Below are positions 50,555 through 58,963 of a DNA stretch of 64,000 nucleotides, piece after piece. The position numbers and the translations under genes are program-made. The notes beneath the pieces were generated by a model. That model was not told the origin of the DNA and did no database searches. It saw only the letters and a list, made by a program, of their open reading frames with translations. The first letter of the stretch is position 1, and every line of letters begins with the position of its first letter. Source of the DNA: an uncultured Eubacteriales bacterium (lineage in GTDB: Bacteria; Bacillota; Clostridia; Oscillospirales; Oscillospiraceae); contig LT599017.1 of NCBI GenBank assembly GCA_900079765.1, forward strand, positions 1,705,766-1,769,765, read 5' to 3'.

Positions 50555-52171
50555 ATGGCAAAGCGTCCCCATATTATCATCTTTAATCCGGATGAGATGC
50601 GCGCCAGTACGTTGGCTCATCTGGGGAACCCCGCGGCGGTGACGCCTAATCTGGACGCGTTCGCGGCGGAGGAGGCGGTGTCCTTCCGCAACGCCTACTG
50701 CCAGAACCCGGTGTGCGTGCCCAGCAGGTGCAGTTTTTTCACAGGCCTGTACCCCCATGTGCGGGGCCACCGCACCATGAGCTATCTGCTGCGTCCCGGC
50801 GAGACGTCGCTCCTCAAGGAGCTCAAGGACGCCGGGTACTATGTCTGGATGAACGACCGCAACGATCTGACCGCCGGGCAGATACCCGGCTGGACAGAGA
50901 GCCACGCGGACGAAATTTATTACGGCGGACAGAAAAAGCAGGAGCCGGGGCCGGAGAACCCAGATCCCCGGGGCCCGGAGGACGGAAAGAACTACTATTC
51001 TCATTTTGATGGTAAGCTCAGGCTGAATGAGAAGGGCCTCAACTATAGCGGAGACGACGAGGTGGTGGATGCTGCCATTGGGCGCATCCTGGACCGCCCG
51101 GCGGACAAGCCTCTCTGTATGTTCCTGGGCCTGATCTACCCGCATTCGCCCTACCGGGTGGAGGAGCCGTACTTTTCCGCCATCGACCGCGCCAGGCTGC
51201 CCAAGCGCATCCGCGCCTCGGATTGCAGCGGTAAGCCGAAAATTCAGGAGAAGATCCGGGATTATATCCAGATGGACGGGTACACCGACGCAGACTGGGA
51301 CGAGCTGCGGGCGGTGTACCAGGGCATGTGCATGAAGATCGACGCCCAGTTCGGCGCTCTGGTGGCCGCGCTGAAGGAGGCGGGCATCTACGACGACACC
51401 GCCATCTTCTTCCTCAGCGACCACGGCGACTTCGCCGGGGATTACGACCTGTCGGAAAAATGTCAGAACAGCTTTGAGGACTGCCTGACCCGCGTGCCCC
51501 TGCTCGTCAAGCCCCCCAAGGGCGTACCGATGGACCCCGGCGTCAGCGACAGCCTTGCCGAGCTGGTGGATTTCTACGCCACGGCGATGGACTTCGCTGG
51601 CGTGACGCCGAGCCACACCCATTTCGGCCGCAGCCTGCGGCCCGTGCTGGCGGACCGCACAGCCCATGTGCGGGACTACGCCTTCTGCGAAGGGGGGCGG
51701 CAGCCCGGCGAGACCCATTGTGACGAGTACCATCAGTCGGGTCCCAACGGTGCCCCCAGGACCATGGTCTACTGGCCCAAAATGATGGCGCAGCTTGACG
51801 ATGAGGCTCACGCCAAGGGTATCATGATGCGGGGCGATCGGTACAAATACGTGAGCCGCACCCTCGGCCCCGACGAGCTGTACGACCTTGAGGAGGACCC
51901 CGGCGAGACCCGGAACCGGATCAATGATCCGGCGCTGGCGGACGTGTTGACCCGGATGCGGTTCGATATGCTCAAATGGCTGGAGGCTACGGCGGACGTG
52001 GTGCCCTATGAAGAGGATCAGCGTTTCACCCCCGAGATGCTCTGGGCGCGGGTGCGGAGCCTGGTGCCGCCGGACAGGGAGCCCCAGGTGCGCGAGATGA
52101 TTGCCAGCGGCGTCAGTTTCGGCATGCTGATGGGCTATTGCAGGGGACTGTCCGAGCAGGCAAAGACATAG
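50555..52171 (+). CDS. cytosolic type I sulfatase 3 (Cys type)
   Basis: 538 residues, the largest of the set. RPHIIIFNPDEMRAS provides the first metal-binding residues (Asp13/Glu14). Formylglycine motif Cys54-Val-Pro-Ser-Arg58 followed by CSFFTG. Second metal site LSDHGDFAG (Asp289-His290). The end LYDLEEDPGETRN is a usual sulfatase C-terminal block. No signal peptide. AAAGGAG lies before the ATG. Last gene before a terminator at 52196. Confidence 0.92.
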   Translation: MAKRPHIIIFNPDEMRASTLAHLGNPAAVTPNLDAFAAEEAVSFRNAYCQNPVCVPSRCSFFTGLYPHVRGHRTMSYLLRPGETSLLKELKDAGYYVWMNDRNDLTAGQIPGWTESHADEIYYGGQKKQEPGPENPDPRGPEDGKNYYSHFDGKLRLNEKGLNYSGDDEVVDAAIGRILDRPADKPLCMFLGLIYPHSPYRVEEPYFSAIDRARLPKRIRASDCSGKPKIQEKIRDYIQMDGYTDADWDELRAVYQGMCMKIDAQFGALVAALKEAGIYDDTAIFFLSDHGDFAGDYDLSEKCQNSFEDCLTRVPLLVKPPKGVPMDPGVSDSLAELVDFYATAMDFAGVTPSHTHFGRSLRPVLADRTAHVRDYAFCEGGRQPGETHCDEYHQSGPNGAPRTMVYWPKMMAQLDDEAHAKGIMMRGDRYKYVSRTLGPDELYDLEEDPGETRNRINDPALADVLTRMRFDMLKWLEATADVVPYEEDQRFTPEMLWARVRSLVPPDREPQVREMIASGVSFGMLMGYCRGLSEQAKT

Positions 52172-52465
52172 AGATCCGCCCATTATAAGAAAAACGATTC
52201 CGGCAGGGAGGCATATATCGCCTTCCTGCCGGAAATTTTTATAGATCACCTGTGGCAATCTATAAAAATAGCCGATACGTCGTAAAAAGGACAGGGGAAG
52301 TCGGATTTTTGATAACTGTTTATAGAAAAATCAAATAAGGTCGCAAATTCGATAAGAGGCTCACGGAAAATCTACAGACCGGGGAGAAGGGCGTCGATAT
52401 AATATAAAAACAGAAAAAGTCCGGTACTTCCGGGCGGCGACGACAGAGAAGGAGGCATGTTCCCT
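52172..52465. promoter_or_regulatory. regulatory gap upstream of the ABC importer
   Basis: No gene in 294 A+T-rich bp. It holds a terminator (52196-52240); an inverted repeat TTTTTATAGAT-N11-ATCTATAAAAA (52236-52268); a second imperfect palindrome, GATTTTT-N15-AAAAATC (52304-52332); and a -10-like TATAAT (52398-52403) without a good -35, as expected for an activator-dependent promoter. AraC-type YesN or the LacI protein could act here; no TGAAA-TTTCA operator was seen. Confidence 0.55.
52196..52240 (+). terminator. terminator after sulfatase 3
   Basis: ATTCCGGCAGG ... CCTGCCGGAAAT stem with an internal GGC/GCC extension, followed by TTTTT. Confidence 0.85.
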
Positions 52466-53971
52466 ATGCCGGAGAAAGGTGAGGTCCTGGTCGAAGTAAA
52501 AGACATGTGCAAAAACTTCGGCGTGACCATTGCGCTGTCCCATGTGGATTTCGTGGTGAAAACCGGCGAAATCCGAGGGCTGATCGGCGAGAACGGCTCA
52601 GGCAAATCCACGGTTTCTTCCATCATTGCGGGGCTTCAGCCGCCCAGCAGCGGCGAGATGCGCTACAAGGGCCAGCCGTGGAGCCCCAAGGATGTGCTGA
52701 GCGCCCAGGAATCAGGCATCGGCATGATCGTTCAGGAGGCGGGAACCATTGCCAATATCTCGGTGGCCGAGAACATCTTCCTGGGCAGCTATAAAAAGTT
52801 CAAAACAGGTCCTATGGTCAGCAAGAAGACCATGGTGGCAGAGGCTCGCAAGGCGCTGGAGAAGATCGGCGTCACCAACATTAACCCCGCCCTGCCCACC
52901 CGCATGTACGACATGCAGGAGCGCAAACTGATCGAGATCGCAAAGTGTATGTACAGCGACCCGGAGCTGCTGATCGTGGACGAAACCACCACGGCGCTAA
53001 GCCAGCATGGACGCGACATCATCTACAAGATCATGCACGACATGGCCGACGCGGGCAAGGCTGTGATGATCATCAGCCACGATCTGAACGAGATGATGGA
53101 GCAGTGCGACACACTGACGGTGCTGCGGGACGGCGTGATCATCGATAATATCGCCAGGGCGGACTTCGATCCGGACGACATCAAGCAGAAGATGGTGGGC
53201 CGGGAGATTAAAGGGCACTACTACCGCGTGGACATGGACGGCTACGGTGACGAGGTGGTATTGAAAGCCGACTGCATTACCACCATGCAGAGTCTGCTGT
53301 GTTTCGACCTGGAGCTGCACAAGCAGGAGATTCTGGGCATCGGCGGCCTGTCCGACTGCGGCATGCACACCGTGGGCCGCGCGCTGTACGGCCTTGAACA
53401 AGTGGTGGACGGCCGGGTGGTTATCACAAACGGCGGCACCGTGGTGAAAAACGCGCAGGTGGCATTTAAAAACAGCTTGGGCTACGTGTCCAAGAACCGC
53501 GATACCGAGAGCCTGGAGCTGAACGCCTCTATTTATAACAACATTGCCTCCACCGGGTACGACAAGAACAAGGTGGGACCTTTCATCAGTGGCCGCAAGG
53601 AAAAAGTATACGTGGACAGGCAGATCAAAGCGCTGATGATCAAATGCCAGAATGCCCACCAGCCCGTCCGTGCCTTGAGCGGCGGCAACAAGCAGAAGGT
53701 CGTGTTCGGCAAGTGGTGCGCGGACGATGCCGACATCCTGATTCTGGACTGCCCCACCCGCGGCGTGGACATCGGCGTGAAGGCGGCCATGTACCAGCTC
53801 ATCTATGACATGAAGCAGCAGGGCAAATCCATCATCATGATCAGCGAGGAGCTGCCCGAGCTGATGGGCATGTGCGACCGGCTGCTCATTATGCGCGACG
53901 GACAGGTGTCCGGCGAGTTTTTCCGTGAAGATGGCTACGACGACCGTACGCTCATCGAGTACATGATTTAA
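52466..53971 (+). CDS. sugar ABC transporter ATP-binding protein (CUT2, RbsA/MglA-like)
   Basis: 501 residues, two ABC domains. Domain 1: Walker A GENGSGKST (about 39-47) and Walker B LLIVDETT. Domain 2: signature ALSGGNKQKVVFGKW and ILDCPTRGVDIG, with a degenerate Walker A, typical of CUT2 ATPases. ATG 52466 with GGAGG ten bases upstream is chosen over ATG 52457. First gene of an ATPase-permease-binding protein-permease unit, so it powers uptake of the ligand of the paralogous binding proteins. Confidence 0.92.
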   Translation: MPEKGEVLVEVKDMCKNFGVTIALSHVDFVVKTGEIRGLIGENGSGKSTVSSIIAGLQPPSSGEMRYKGQPWSPKDVLSAQESGIGMIVQEAGTIANISVAENIFLGSYKKFKTGPMVSKKTMVAEARKALEKIGVTNINPALPTRMYDMQERKLIEIAKCMYSDPELLIVDETTTALSQHGRDIIYKIMHDMADAGKAVMIISHDLNEMMEQCDTLTVLRDGVIIDNIARADFDPDDIKQKMVGREIKGHYYRVDMDGYGDEVVLKADCITTMQSLLCFDLELHKQEILGIGGLSDCGMHTVGRALYGLEQVVDGRVVITNGGTVVKNAQVAFKNSLGYVSKNRDTESLELNASIYNNIASTGYDKNKVGPFISGRKEKVYVDRQIKALMIKCQNAHQPVRALSGGNKQKVVFGKWCADDADILILDCPTRGVDIGVKAAMYQLIYDMKQQGKSIIMISEELPELMGMCDRLLIMRDGQVSGEFFREDGYDDRTLIEYMI

Positions 53972-53985
53972 GGGAGGCGTGAAAA

Positions 53986-55002
53986 ATGACAGCAGCAACC
54001 TCCACAAAATCGAACAGCAAGGAGCTGCACCTGAGTCTAAAGGAGCGCATCGAAGTTGTCCGCTCGAACCGCTGGTTCCTGATGGTGTTCCCCTTTGTGA
54101 TGCTGGCGCTCATCATCGTGATTTTCGGCAGCGCCACACAGGGGCGTTTCTTCCAGCCCCGCGTACTTAACAGCATACTCAGCCAGGCAATCATCATCGG
54201 CACCTGCGCCACGGGCGTAGCCTTTATCTACTCCAACGGAAACCTCGACATCTCCATCGGTGCCGTGCTGGGGCTGGCCGCCACGCTGGGCGTGATGGTG
54301 TATGGCGCTACTGGCTCCGTTGTACAGATGATCGTGGTGAGCGTGCTGGCCGCGCTGGCGCTGATGGCCTTCAACTGTACCCTGAGCGTGGTGTGCCACA
54401 TCAAGACCATCACCGTCGCCATCGTGGTCACGCAGATATATGGCGCGATCAGCACCCTGCTGATCGGCGGCGGAGGTAAGCTGGAGATCAGCTATGACGC
54501 CGCGGCGGCTCTGGAGGACGGGGGATTCCGCTACATCGCCTTCTTCGCGTATTTTATCTTCTGCGTAGTCATCTACCATCGCACCAAAGTGGGGCGCGAG
54601 CTGCGTTTTCTGGGCGGCAACGAAAACTGCGCCCAGCAGACCGGCATGAGTAACGCAAAGGCCACGTACATCAGCTTTCTGATGACGGGTCTGGGCGTGG
54701 GCCTGGCGGCTGTGTTCAGCGTGATCGACGTCGCCGCCGTGAGTGTGGAGACCGGCAGCGGTCTGGGCATGGATGTGATGCTGGCCACGGTGCTGGGCGG
54801 TATGTCCATCTTCGGCGGCTCCCGCTCCAACGCCTACGCGGGCCTCATCGGCGCGCTGACCGTGGCCGCGCTGAACAAGGGCCTGCTGATGGTGGGTGTC
54901 TCGTCTGCCCTGATTCAGGGTATTCGCGGCGTCATCTTCCTGGCGCTGGTATACCTCAACAGCGAGCGTCAGAGCCTGCTGCCCTCCCGCGTACAGTTCT
55001 GA
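53986..55002 (+). CDS. sugar ABC transporter permease 1 (RbsC-like)
   Basis: 338 residues with about eight to ten hydrophobic segments from residue 31 on, and the BPD_transp_2 cytoplasmic loop TGSGLGMDVMLATVLGGMSIFGGS that contacts the ATPase. The hydrophilic N-terminal 30 residues are cytoplasmic. GGGAGGCG precedes the ATG. It would form a heterodimer with the permease at 56421. Confidence 0.92.
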   Translation: MTAATSTKSNSKELHLSLKERIEVVRSNRWFLMVFPFVMLALIIVIFGSATQGRFFQPRVLNSILSQAIIIGTCATGVAFIYSNGNLDISIGAVLGLAATLGVMVYGATGSVVQMIVVSVLAALALMAFNCTLSVVCHIKTITVAIVVTQIYGAISTLLIGGGGKLEISYDAAAALEDGGFRYIAFFAYFIFCVVIYHRTKVGRELRFLGGNENCAQQTGMSNAKATYISFLMTGLGVGLAAVFSVIDVAAVSVETGSGLGMDVMLATVLGGMSIFGGSRSNAYAGLIGALTVAALNKGLLMVGVSSALIQGIRGVIFLALVYLNSERQSLLPSRVQF

Positions 55003-55061
55003 GAACCTGCCGCGTCCGCGGGACGCGGATGATGAAAATCAATAAGAAAGGGAGACTTAAA

Positions 55062-56360
55062 ATGAAAAAGAACCTCTGGAAACGCGTAACTACCCTTGCC
55101 CTTGCCGGCGCCCTTGCTCTGGGCACCCTGTCCGGCTGCGGAGGCACTGCCGCTCCGTCCGGCTCCACGGCGCCCTCCGGCTCCGGCTCCGCCGCCCCGC
55201 AGGAGAGCTCCCCCGCCCCCACCAAGCAGTATGTCATCGGCATCGCCGAGGCCCAGGCTAACGACGAGGTGACCACCCGCCGCGCCTACCTCGAAAACTT
55301 TATCGCGCCCACCTACAATGTGAAGTTTATCTTTTCCGAGACGCTGAAGGACGACGCTGCCACCAAGGCCTTCATTGAGAACTGCGTCGACTCCGGCGCG
55401 GACGCCATCATCGACTTCAAGTCCATGTCTGGCCAGATGGCCCGCCTCTGCGAGGAGAACGGCCTTGTCTACACCATGAACGGCGACTACGCGAATGCTC
55501 CTGAGCTCCTGGAGGGTGACTATCCTATGTTTGCCGGCGCTGTAGGCGCGAACAACGTTCAGGTAGGTTCTCTGTTTGGCAGCTGGCTGGAGGAGAAAGC
55601 CAGCGCCGACGGCAGCGAGGGCTTCCTCGTCTCCACCAGCCTCGCCTCCTCCGGCAATGCCCAGCATGTGGAGACGGCCAAGGCCATCCTCACGGGCCTG
55701 CAGGAGAAATATGGCCTGACCTATGAAAAGACCATTGATGAGCTGGTTGCCTCCTCCGAGACCACCAACGTGGCAAACGATAAGGGGCTGACCATCACCC
55801 TGTACCCCGGCTCTCCCAACAAGGAGACCTGGCTGCCCGGCGTTTCCTCCCTGCTGCAGAGCGGCAAGTACGGCATGTTCCTCAGCTCCGGCCAGACCTA
55901 TAACCAGTCCGCCAACGTGGTCAACGAGGTGGAGCAGAACTTTGGCATAGACATCAAGGTCGCCAGCGTGGGCGCTCTGGGCACCACTCTGACCACCGCG
56001 TTCAACACGAAGGACCCCAGCGGGAACCCCAGCGTTGACTTAGTCACCGTGAAGTCCGTCTCAGCCCTGACCGCCTGCCTGTTTGCCGTCACCTATAACG
56101 CGCTGAACGGTGGCATCGACACTGTCAGCCGCGTGGATGGCAAGCCTGCCCACTTTAAGTTCAACATGATCGGCGTCACCAGCCCCGAGCAGCTGGCCGA
56201 GATGGAGGGCTGGGATGACCGCGACGCCGGCAACTGGATTGCGGGCAAGAAGGTCGTGGACTCCATGCTGACCACCGTGAATCCCGGCCTGACCGCCGAC
56301 GATATCAACGCTTTTATGGAATCCCTGAGCTTTGAGACCATCAAGGAACTGATGGCCTGA
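55062..56360 (+). CDS. sugar ABC transporter substrate-binding lipoprotein 2
   Basis: 432 residues from ATG 55062 (AAAGGGAG upstream). Lipoprotein signal with LSGC, a Ser/Gly/Pro tether, and a periplasmic-binding type 1 domain. It is a close paralog of the protein at 41194, with equal length and a 60-nt identical stretch at 55782-55841. It lies between the two permease genes, so it is the main ligand receptor of this importer. Confidence 0.9.
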   Translation: MKKNLWKRVTTLALAGALALGTLSGCGGTAAPSGSTAPSGSGSAAPQESSPAPTKQYVIGIAEAQANDEVTTRRAYLENFIAPTYNVKFIFSETLKDDAATKAFIENCVDSGADAIIDFKSMSGQMARLCEENGLVYTMNGDYANAPELLEGDYPMFAGAVGANNVQVGSLFGSWLEEKASADGSEGFLVSTSLASSGNAQHVETAKAILTGLQEKYGLTYEKTIDELVASSETTNVANDKGLTITLYPGSPNKETWLPGVSSLLQSGKYGMFLSSGQTYNQSANVVNEVEQNFGIDIKVASVGALGTTLTTAFNTKDPSGNPSVDLVTVKSVSALTACLFAVTYNALNGGIDTVSRVDGKPAHFKFNMIGVTSPEQLAEMEGWDDRDAGNWIAGKKVVDSMLTTVNPGLTADDINAFMESLSFETIKELMA

Positions 56361-56420
56361 GCCAAACGGTGAGACCACTTACGAGGGTGGTCGTTCCAAT
56401 CAGTAAAGGAGAGTAAGACA

Positions 56421-57473
56421 ATGAGCAAATGGCAGGATTTTCAGAAAAAGCATATTCTGCTCATGCACGCGCTGTTCACCATTGCGGTACCCCTTGCGGT
56501 ATGGCTGGTGATGGAGCTGCTGAATCTGGCAGTCTGCGGCGTCCATACGATGAACTCCATGGTGGACTGGACCACCCTCATGCGGAACTTGCTCTCTTCT
56601 TTCTGTTTCGCGCTGGGCCTGAACTGCAACCTGCCGGTTGGCCGTATGGACACCTCCACCGGCTCCCAGATGTACTTAGCCTGCATCATCGGCGGCAACA
56701 TCGCGCTGTCCCTGAATCTGGGCGGTGTAGGCGTACTGGTGTTCAGCATGCTGCTGGGCATGGTGGCCGGCGGTTTTACGGGGTTCTTATTCATCAACCT
56801 GCGCATCCTGCCCATGGTGCTGGGTCTGGGTCTCTCGCTGGTGTACGAGTGCATCTCCTTCAGCGTGTACAACCAGCAGGGTCTCAATCTCTTTGGCAAG
56901 CCGGGCGTGGCAATCCTCTCCAACCGGATCTTCATCGTTGTGGTGATTTTGGTCATTATGGCTGTGATGACCTATCTGTTCCAGTACAGCTCGTTTGGCT
57001 ATAACCGCAGAGCCATCCAGGGCAGCCAGAAGCTGGCCAACGACGCGGGCATCAACATCTACATCAACGCCCTGCTGTGCTACGTGGCGGCGGGTGCCCT
57101 GGTGGCCATCGCCGGCGTGTTCGACACCGCCTACAAGAGCAGCCTGGTGCCCGTGCTGGGCATGAACTCCAACAGTACGGTCTTTGCCAACATGTTCCCC
57201 ATGGCCGTGGGCGTGTGGCTGTCCAAAAAGTCGAGCCCCGTCATCGGCATCCTGGCCGGCTCGCTGAGCGTACAATTCTTGGTGCTTGGCCTTGCCAAGT
57301 TTACCAACGTGGGTATGAGCGACTACCTGCAGACCTGCATCAAATACAGCGTCTGGCTGGTGTTCATGATCTACCGCATGAACGAGGACAAGCTCCAGTT
57401 CCTGCGCGACAAGCGCACCCGCGTGGCACTGGCAAAAGAAACCCGCGCCAAACGCGTCGCGGTGGCTGTTTGA
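56421..57473 (+). CDS. sugar ABC transporter permease 2 (RbsC-like)
   Basis: 350 residues, multi-pass (about eight to ten helices between 13 and 310), with the loop FDTAYKSSLVPVLGMNSNSTV in the position of the ATPase-contact region, and a long basic cytoplasmic tail (NEDKLQFLRDKRTRVALAKE...). More diverged from RbsC than permease 1. Its placement after the binding protein is unusual but AAAGGAGAG and spacing fit one transcript. Confidence 0.88.
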   Translation: MSKWQDFQKKHILLMHALFTIAVPLAVWLVMELLNLAVCGVHTMNSMVDWTTLMRNLLSSFCFALGLNCNLPVGRMDTSTGSQMYLACIIGGNIALSLNLGGVGVLVFSMLLGMVAGGFTGFLFINLRILPMVLGLGLSLVYECISFSVYNQQGLNLFGKPGVAILSNRIFIVVVILVIMAVMTYLFQYSSFGYNRRAIQGSQKLANDAGINIYINALLCYVAAGALVAIAGVFDTAYKSSLVPVLGMNSNSTVFANMFPMAVGVWLSKKSSPVIGILAGSLSVQFLVLGLAKFTNVGMSDYLQTCIKYSVWLVFMIYRMNEDKLQFLRDKRTRVALAKETRAKRVAVAV

Positions 57474-57492
57474 ATTGAAGAGATAGCGTTCA

Positions 57493-57523
57493 GACGGCGG
57501 CAAAGAACCTCTTTGCCGCCGTC
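57493..57523 (+). other. hairpin between the importer and sulfatase 4
   Basis: GACGGCGGCAAAG / CTTTGCCGCCGTC, perfect 13-bp stem, AACCT loop, no T-run. More likely an mRNA stabiliser or weak attenuator than a full terminator. Confidence 0.6.
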
Positions 57524-57546
57524 GCCTGTAGAAGGGAGATTTATGC

Positions 57547-58926
57547 ATGAACGAGCGGCCCAATATTTTGATGATCATGGCGGACCAGTTTCGCCTGACC
57601 ACGCTGGACGGCATGGGAGATAACATTCCCACCCCCAACATCAAGCGCATCATGGACAGGGGTGTGGTATTCACACAGGGGTGCTGCTCCTGCCCGCTGT
57701 GCACGCCCAGCCGGGCGTCCCTGGCCACGGGCAGATACCCCAGCCGCTGCGGGGTGCCTGTCCATGACGCCGTGCTGTCCCCGGAGCAGCCCACCTATTA
57801 CCAGGCGCTGCGCAAGGCGGGGTACCGAGTAGGGCTCGCAGGGAAGAGCGACCTGCACAAGGCCGACAAATACTGCGGAGTGAACGGAAATTTGCCCTCC
57901 ATGTATGAGTACGGCTTTACCGATCCTTTCGAGACCGAGGGGAAGATGAACTGCGCCTGGATCAGCTACCGGGAGGACGGCAGCAAGCGCCTGATGGGCG
58001 CTTACCAGAAGTACCTGGACAAGAGGGGACTGCTGGAGACCATCAACGCAGACTATAAGGCCTATATGTGGGAAAAGCCCCGCTACTATGCCGCCCCCAG
58101 CGTGCTGCCCGATGAGGACTTTCAGGACACGTTCATCGGCCGGGCCGCCTGCGATTGGCTCAGCCGTGTGGAGGACGACGCGCCCTGGCACTATTTCGTC
58201 AGTTTCGCCGGGCCCCATAACCCGTGGGACCCTCCCCGGGAGGACTATGAATTTTTCCGGGACGCCTCTTTCCCGCCCCCGCTGGCCGACAGCCTGGAGG
58301 GTAAGCCCGAGTGGGTAAAGCGCCGGGCCGCCAAGCAGACCGGCGGCATGACAGCGGAGCAGGCCCAGAATGTGCGCCGGTGCTATGCCGCAAGCGTCCG
58401 GGTGGTCGACCGCTGGGTGGGGGAGCTGCTGGACGTCCTCGATCAACGCGGCCTTGCGGATCATACAGTGGTGATGTTCTGCGCCGACCACGGGGAGCTG
58501 CTGGGCGATCATGGCCTTTTTGAAAAAAAGGCCATGTACGAGGCCAGCGTGCGCATCCCTCTGGTGGTGAGCGCGCCATGGATGACCGAGCGGCGGGACA
58601 GCGAGGCGCTGGCCCAGCTTATGGACCTGGCCCCGACCTGCCTTGAGCTTGCGGGCGCGGCTTACGATGAGCGGGAGATGGATGCCCGGAGCCTGCTGCC
58701 ACTGCTGCGGGGCGAGGACGGACCGGCTGCGCAGCCCCACGAGGTGCAGATCAGCGAGCTGCTGAACTGCCAGATGGTGTACGATGGCCGGTATAAGTGG
58801 ATCCGCAGCTGGAATGACCAGGACGAGCTGTACGACCTTCAGGAGGACCCCGACGAGCTGAACAACATCATTGGGGAGCACCCCGAGGTGACAAAGCGGC
58901 TTCTGGCCTACACCTTCCGGCAGTAA
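57547..58926 (+). CDS. cytosolic type I sulfatase 4 (Cys type)
   Basis: 459 residues. RPNILMIMADQFRL gives the first metal Asp13. Formylglycine motif Cys52-Thr-Pro-Ser-Arg56 followed by ASLATG; three other Cys residues lie close by (GCCSCPLC). Second metal site CADHGELLGDHG (Asp314-His315). GKSDLHK replaces the common GKWHL. LYDLQEDPDELNN closes the domain. No signal peptide. GAAGGGAG lies before the ATG. Confidence 0.93.
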   Translation: MNERPNILMIMADQFRLTTLDGMGDNIPTPNIKRIMDRGVVFTQGCCSCPLCTPSRASLATGRYPSRCGVPVHDAVLSPEQPTYYQALRKAGYRVGLAGKSDLHKADKYCGVNGNLPSMYEYGFTDPFETEGKMNCAWISYREDGSKRLMGAYQKYLDKRGLLETINADYKAYMWEKPRYYAAPSVLPDEDFQDTFIGRAACDWLSRVEDDAPWHYFVSFAGPHNPWDPPREDYEFFRDASFPPPLADSLEGKPEWVKRRAAKQTGGMTAEQAQNVRRCYAASVRVVDRWVGELLDVLDQRGLADHTVVMFCADHGELLGDHGLFEKKAMYEASVRIPLVVSAPWMTERRDSEALAQLMDLAPTCLELAGAAYDEREMDARSLLPLLRGEDGPAAQPHEVQISELLNCQMVYDGRYKWIRSWNDQDELYDLQEDPDELNNIIGEHPEVTKRLLAYTFRQ

Positions 58927-58963
58927 GCCGGGCCGAGGTGCGAAACAGAGAGGAGCAACGACA

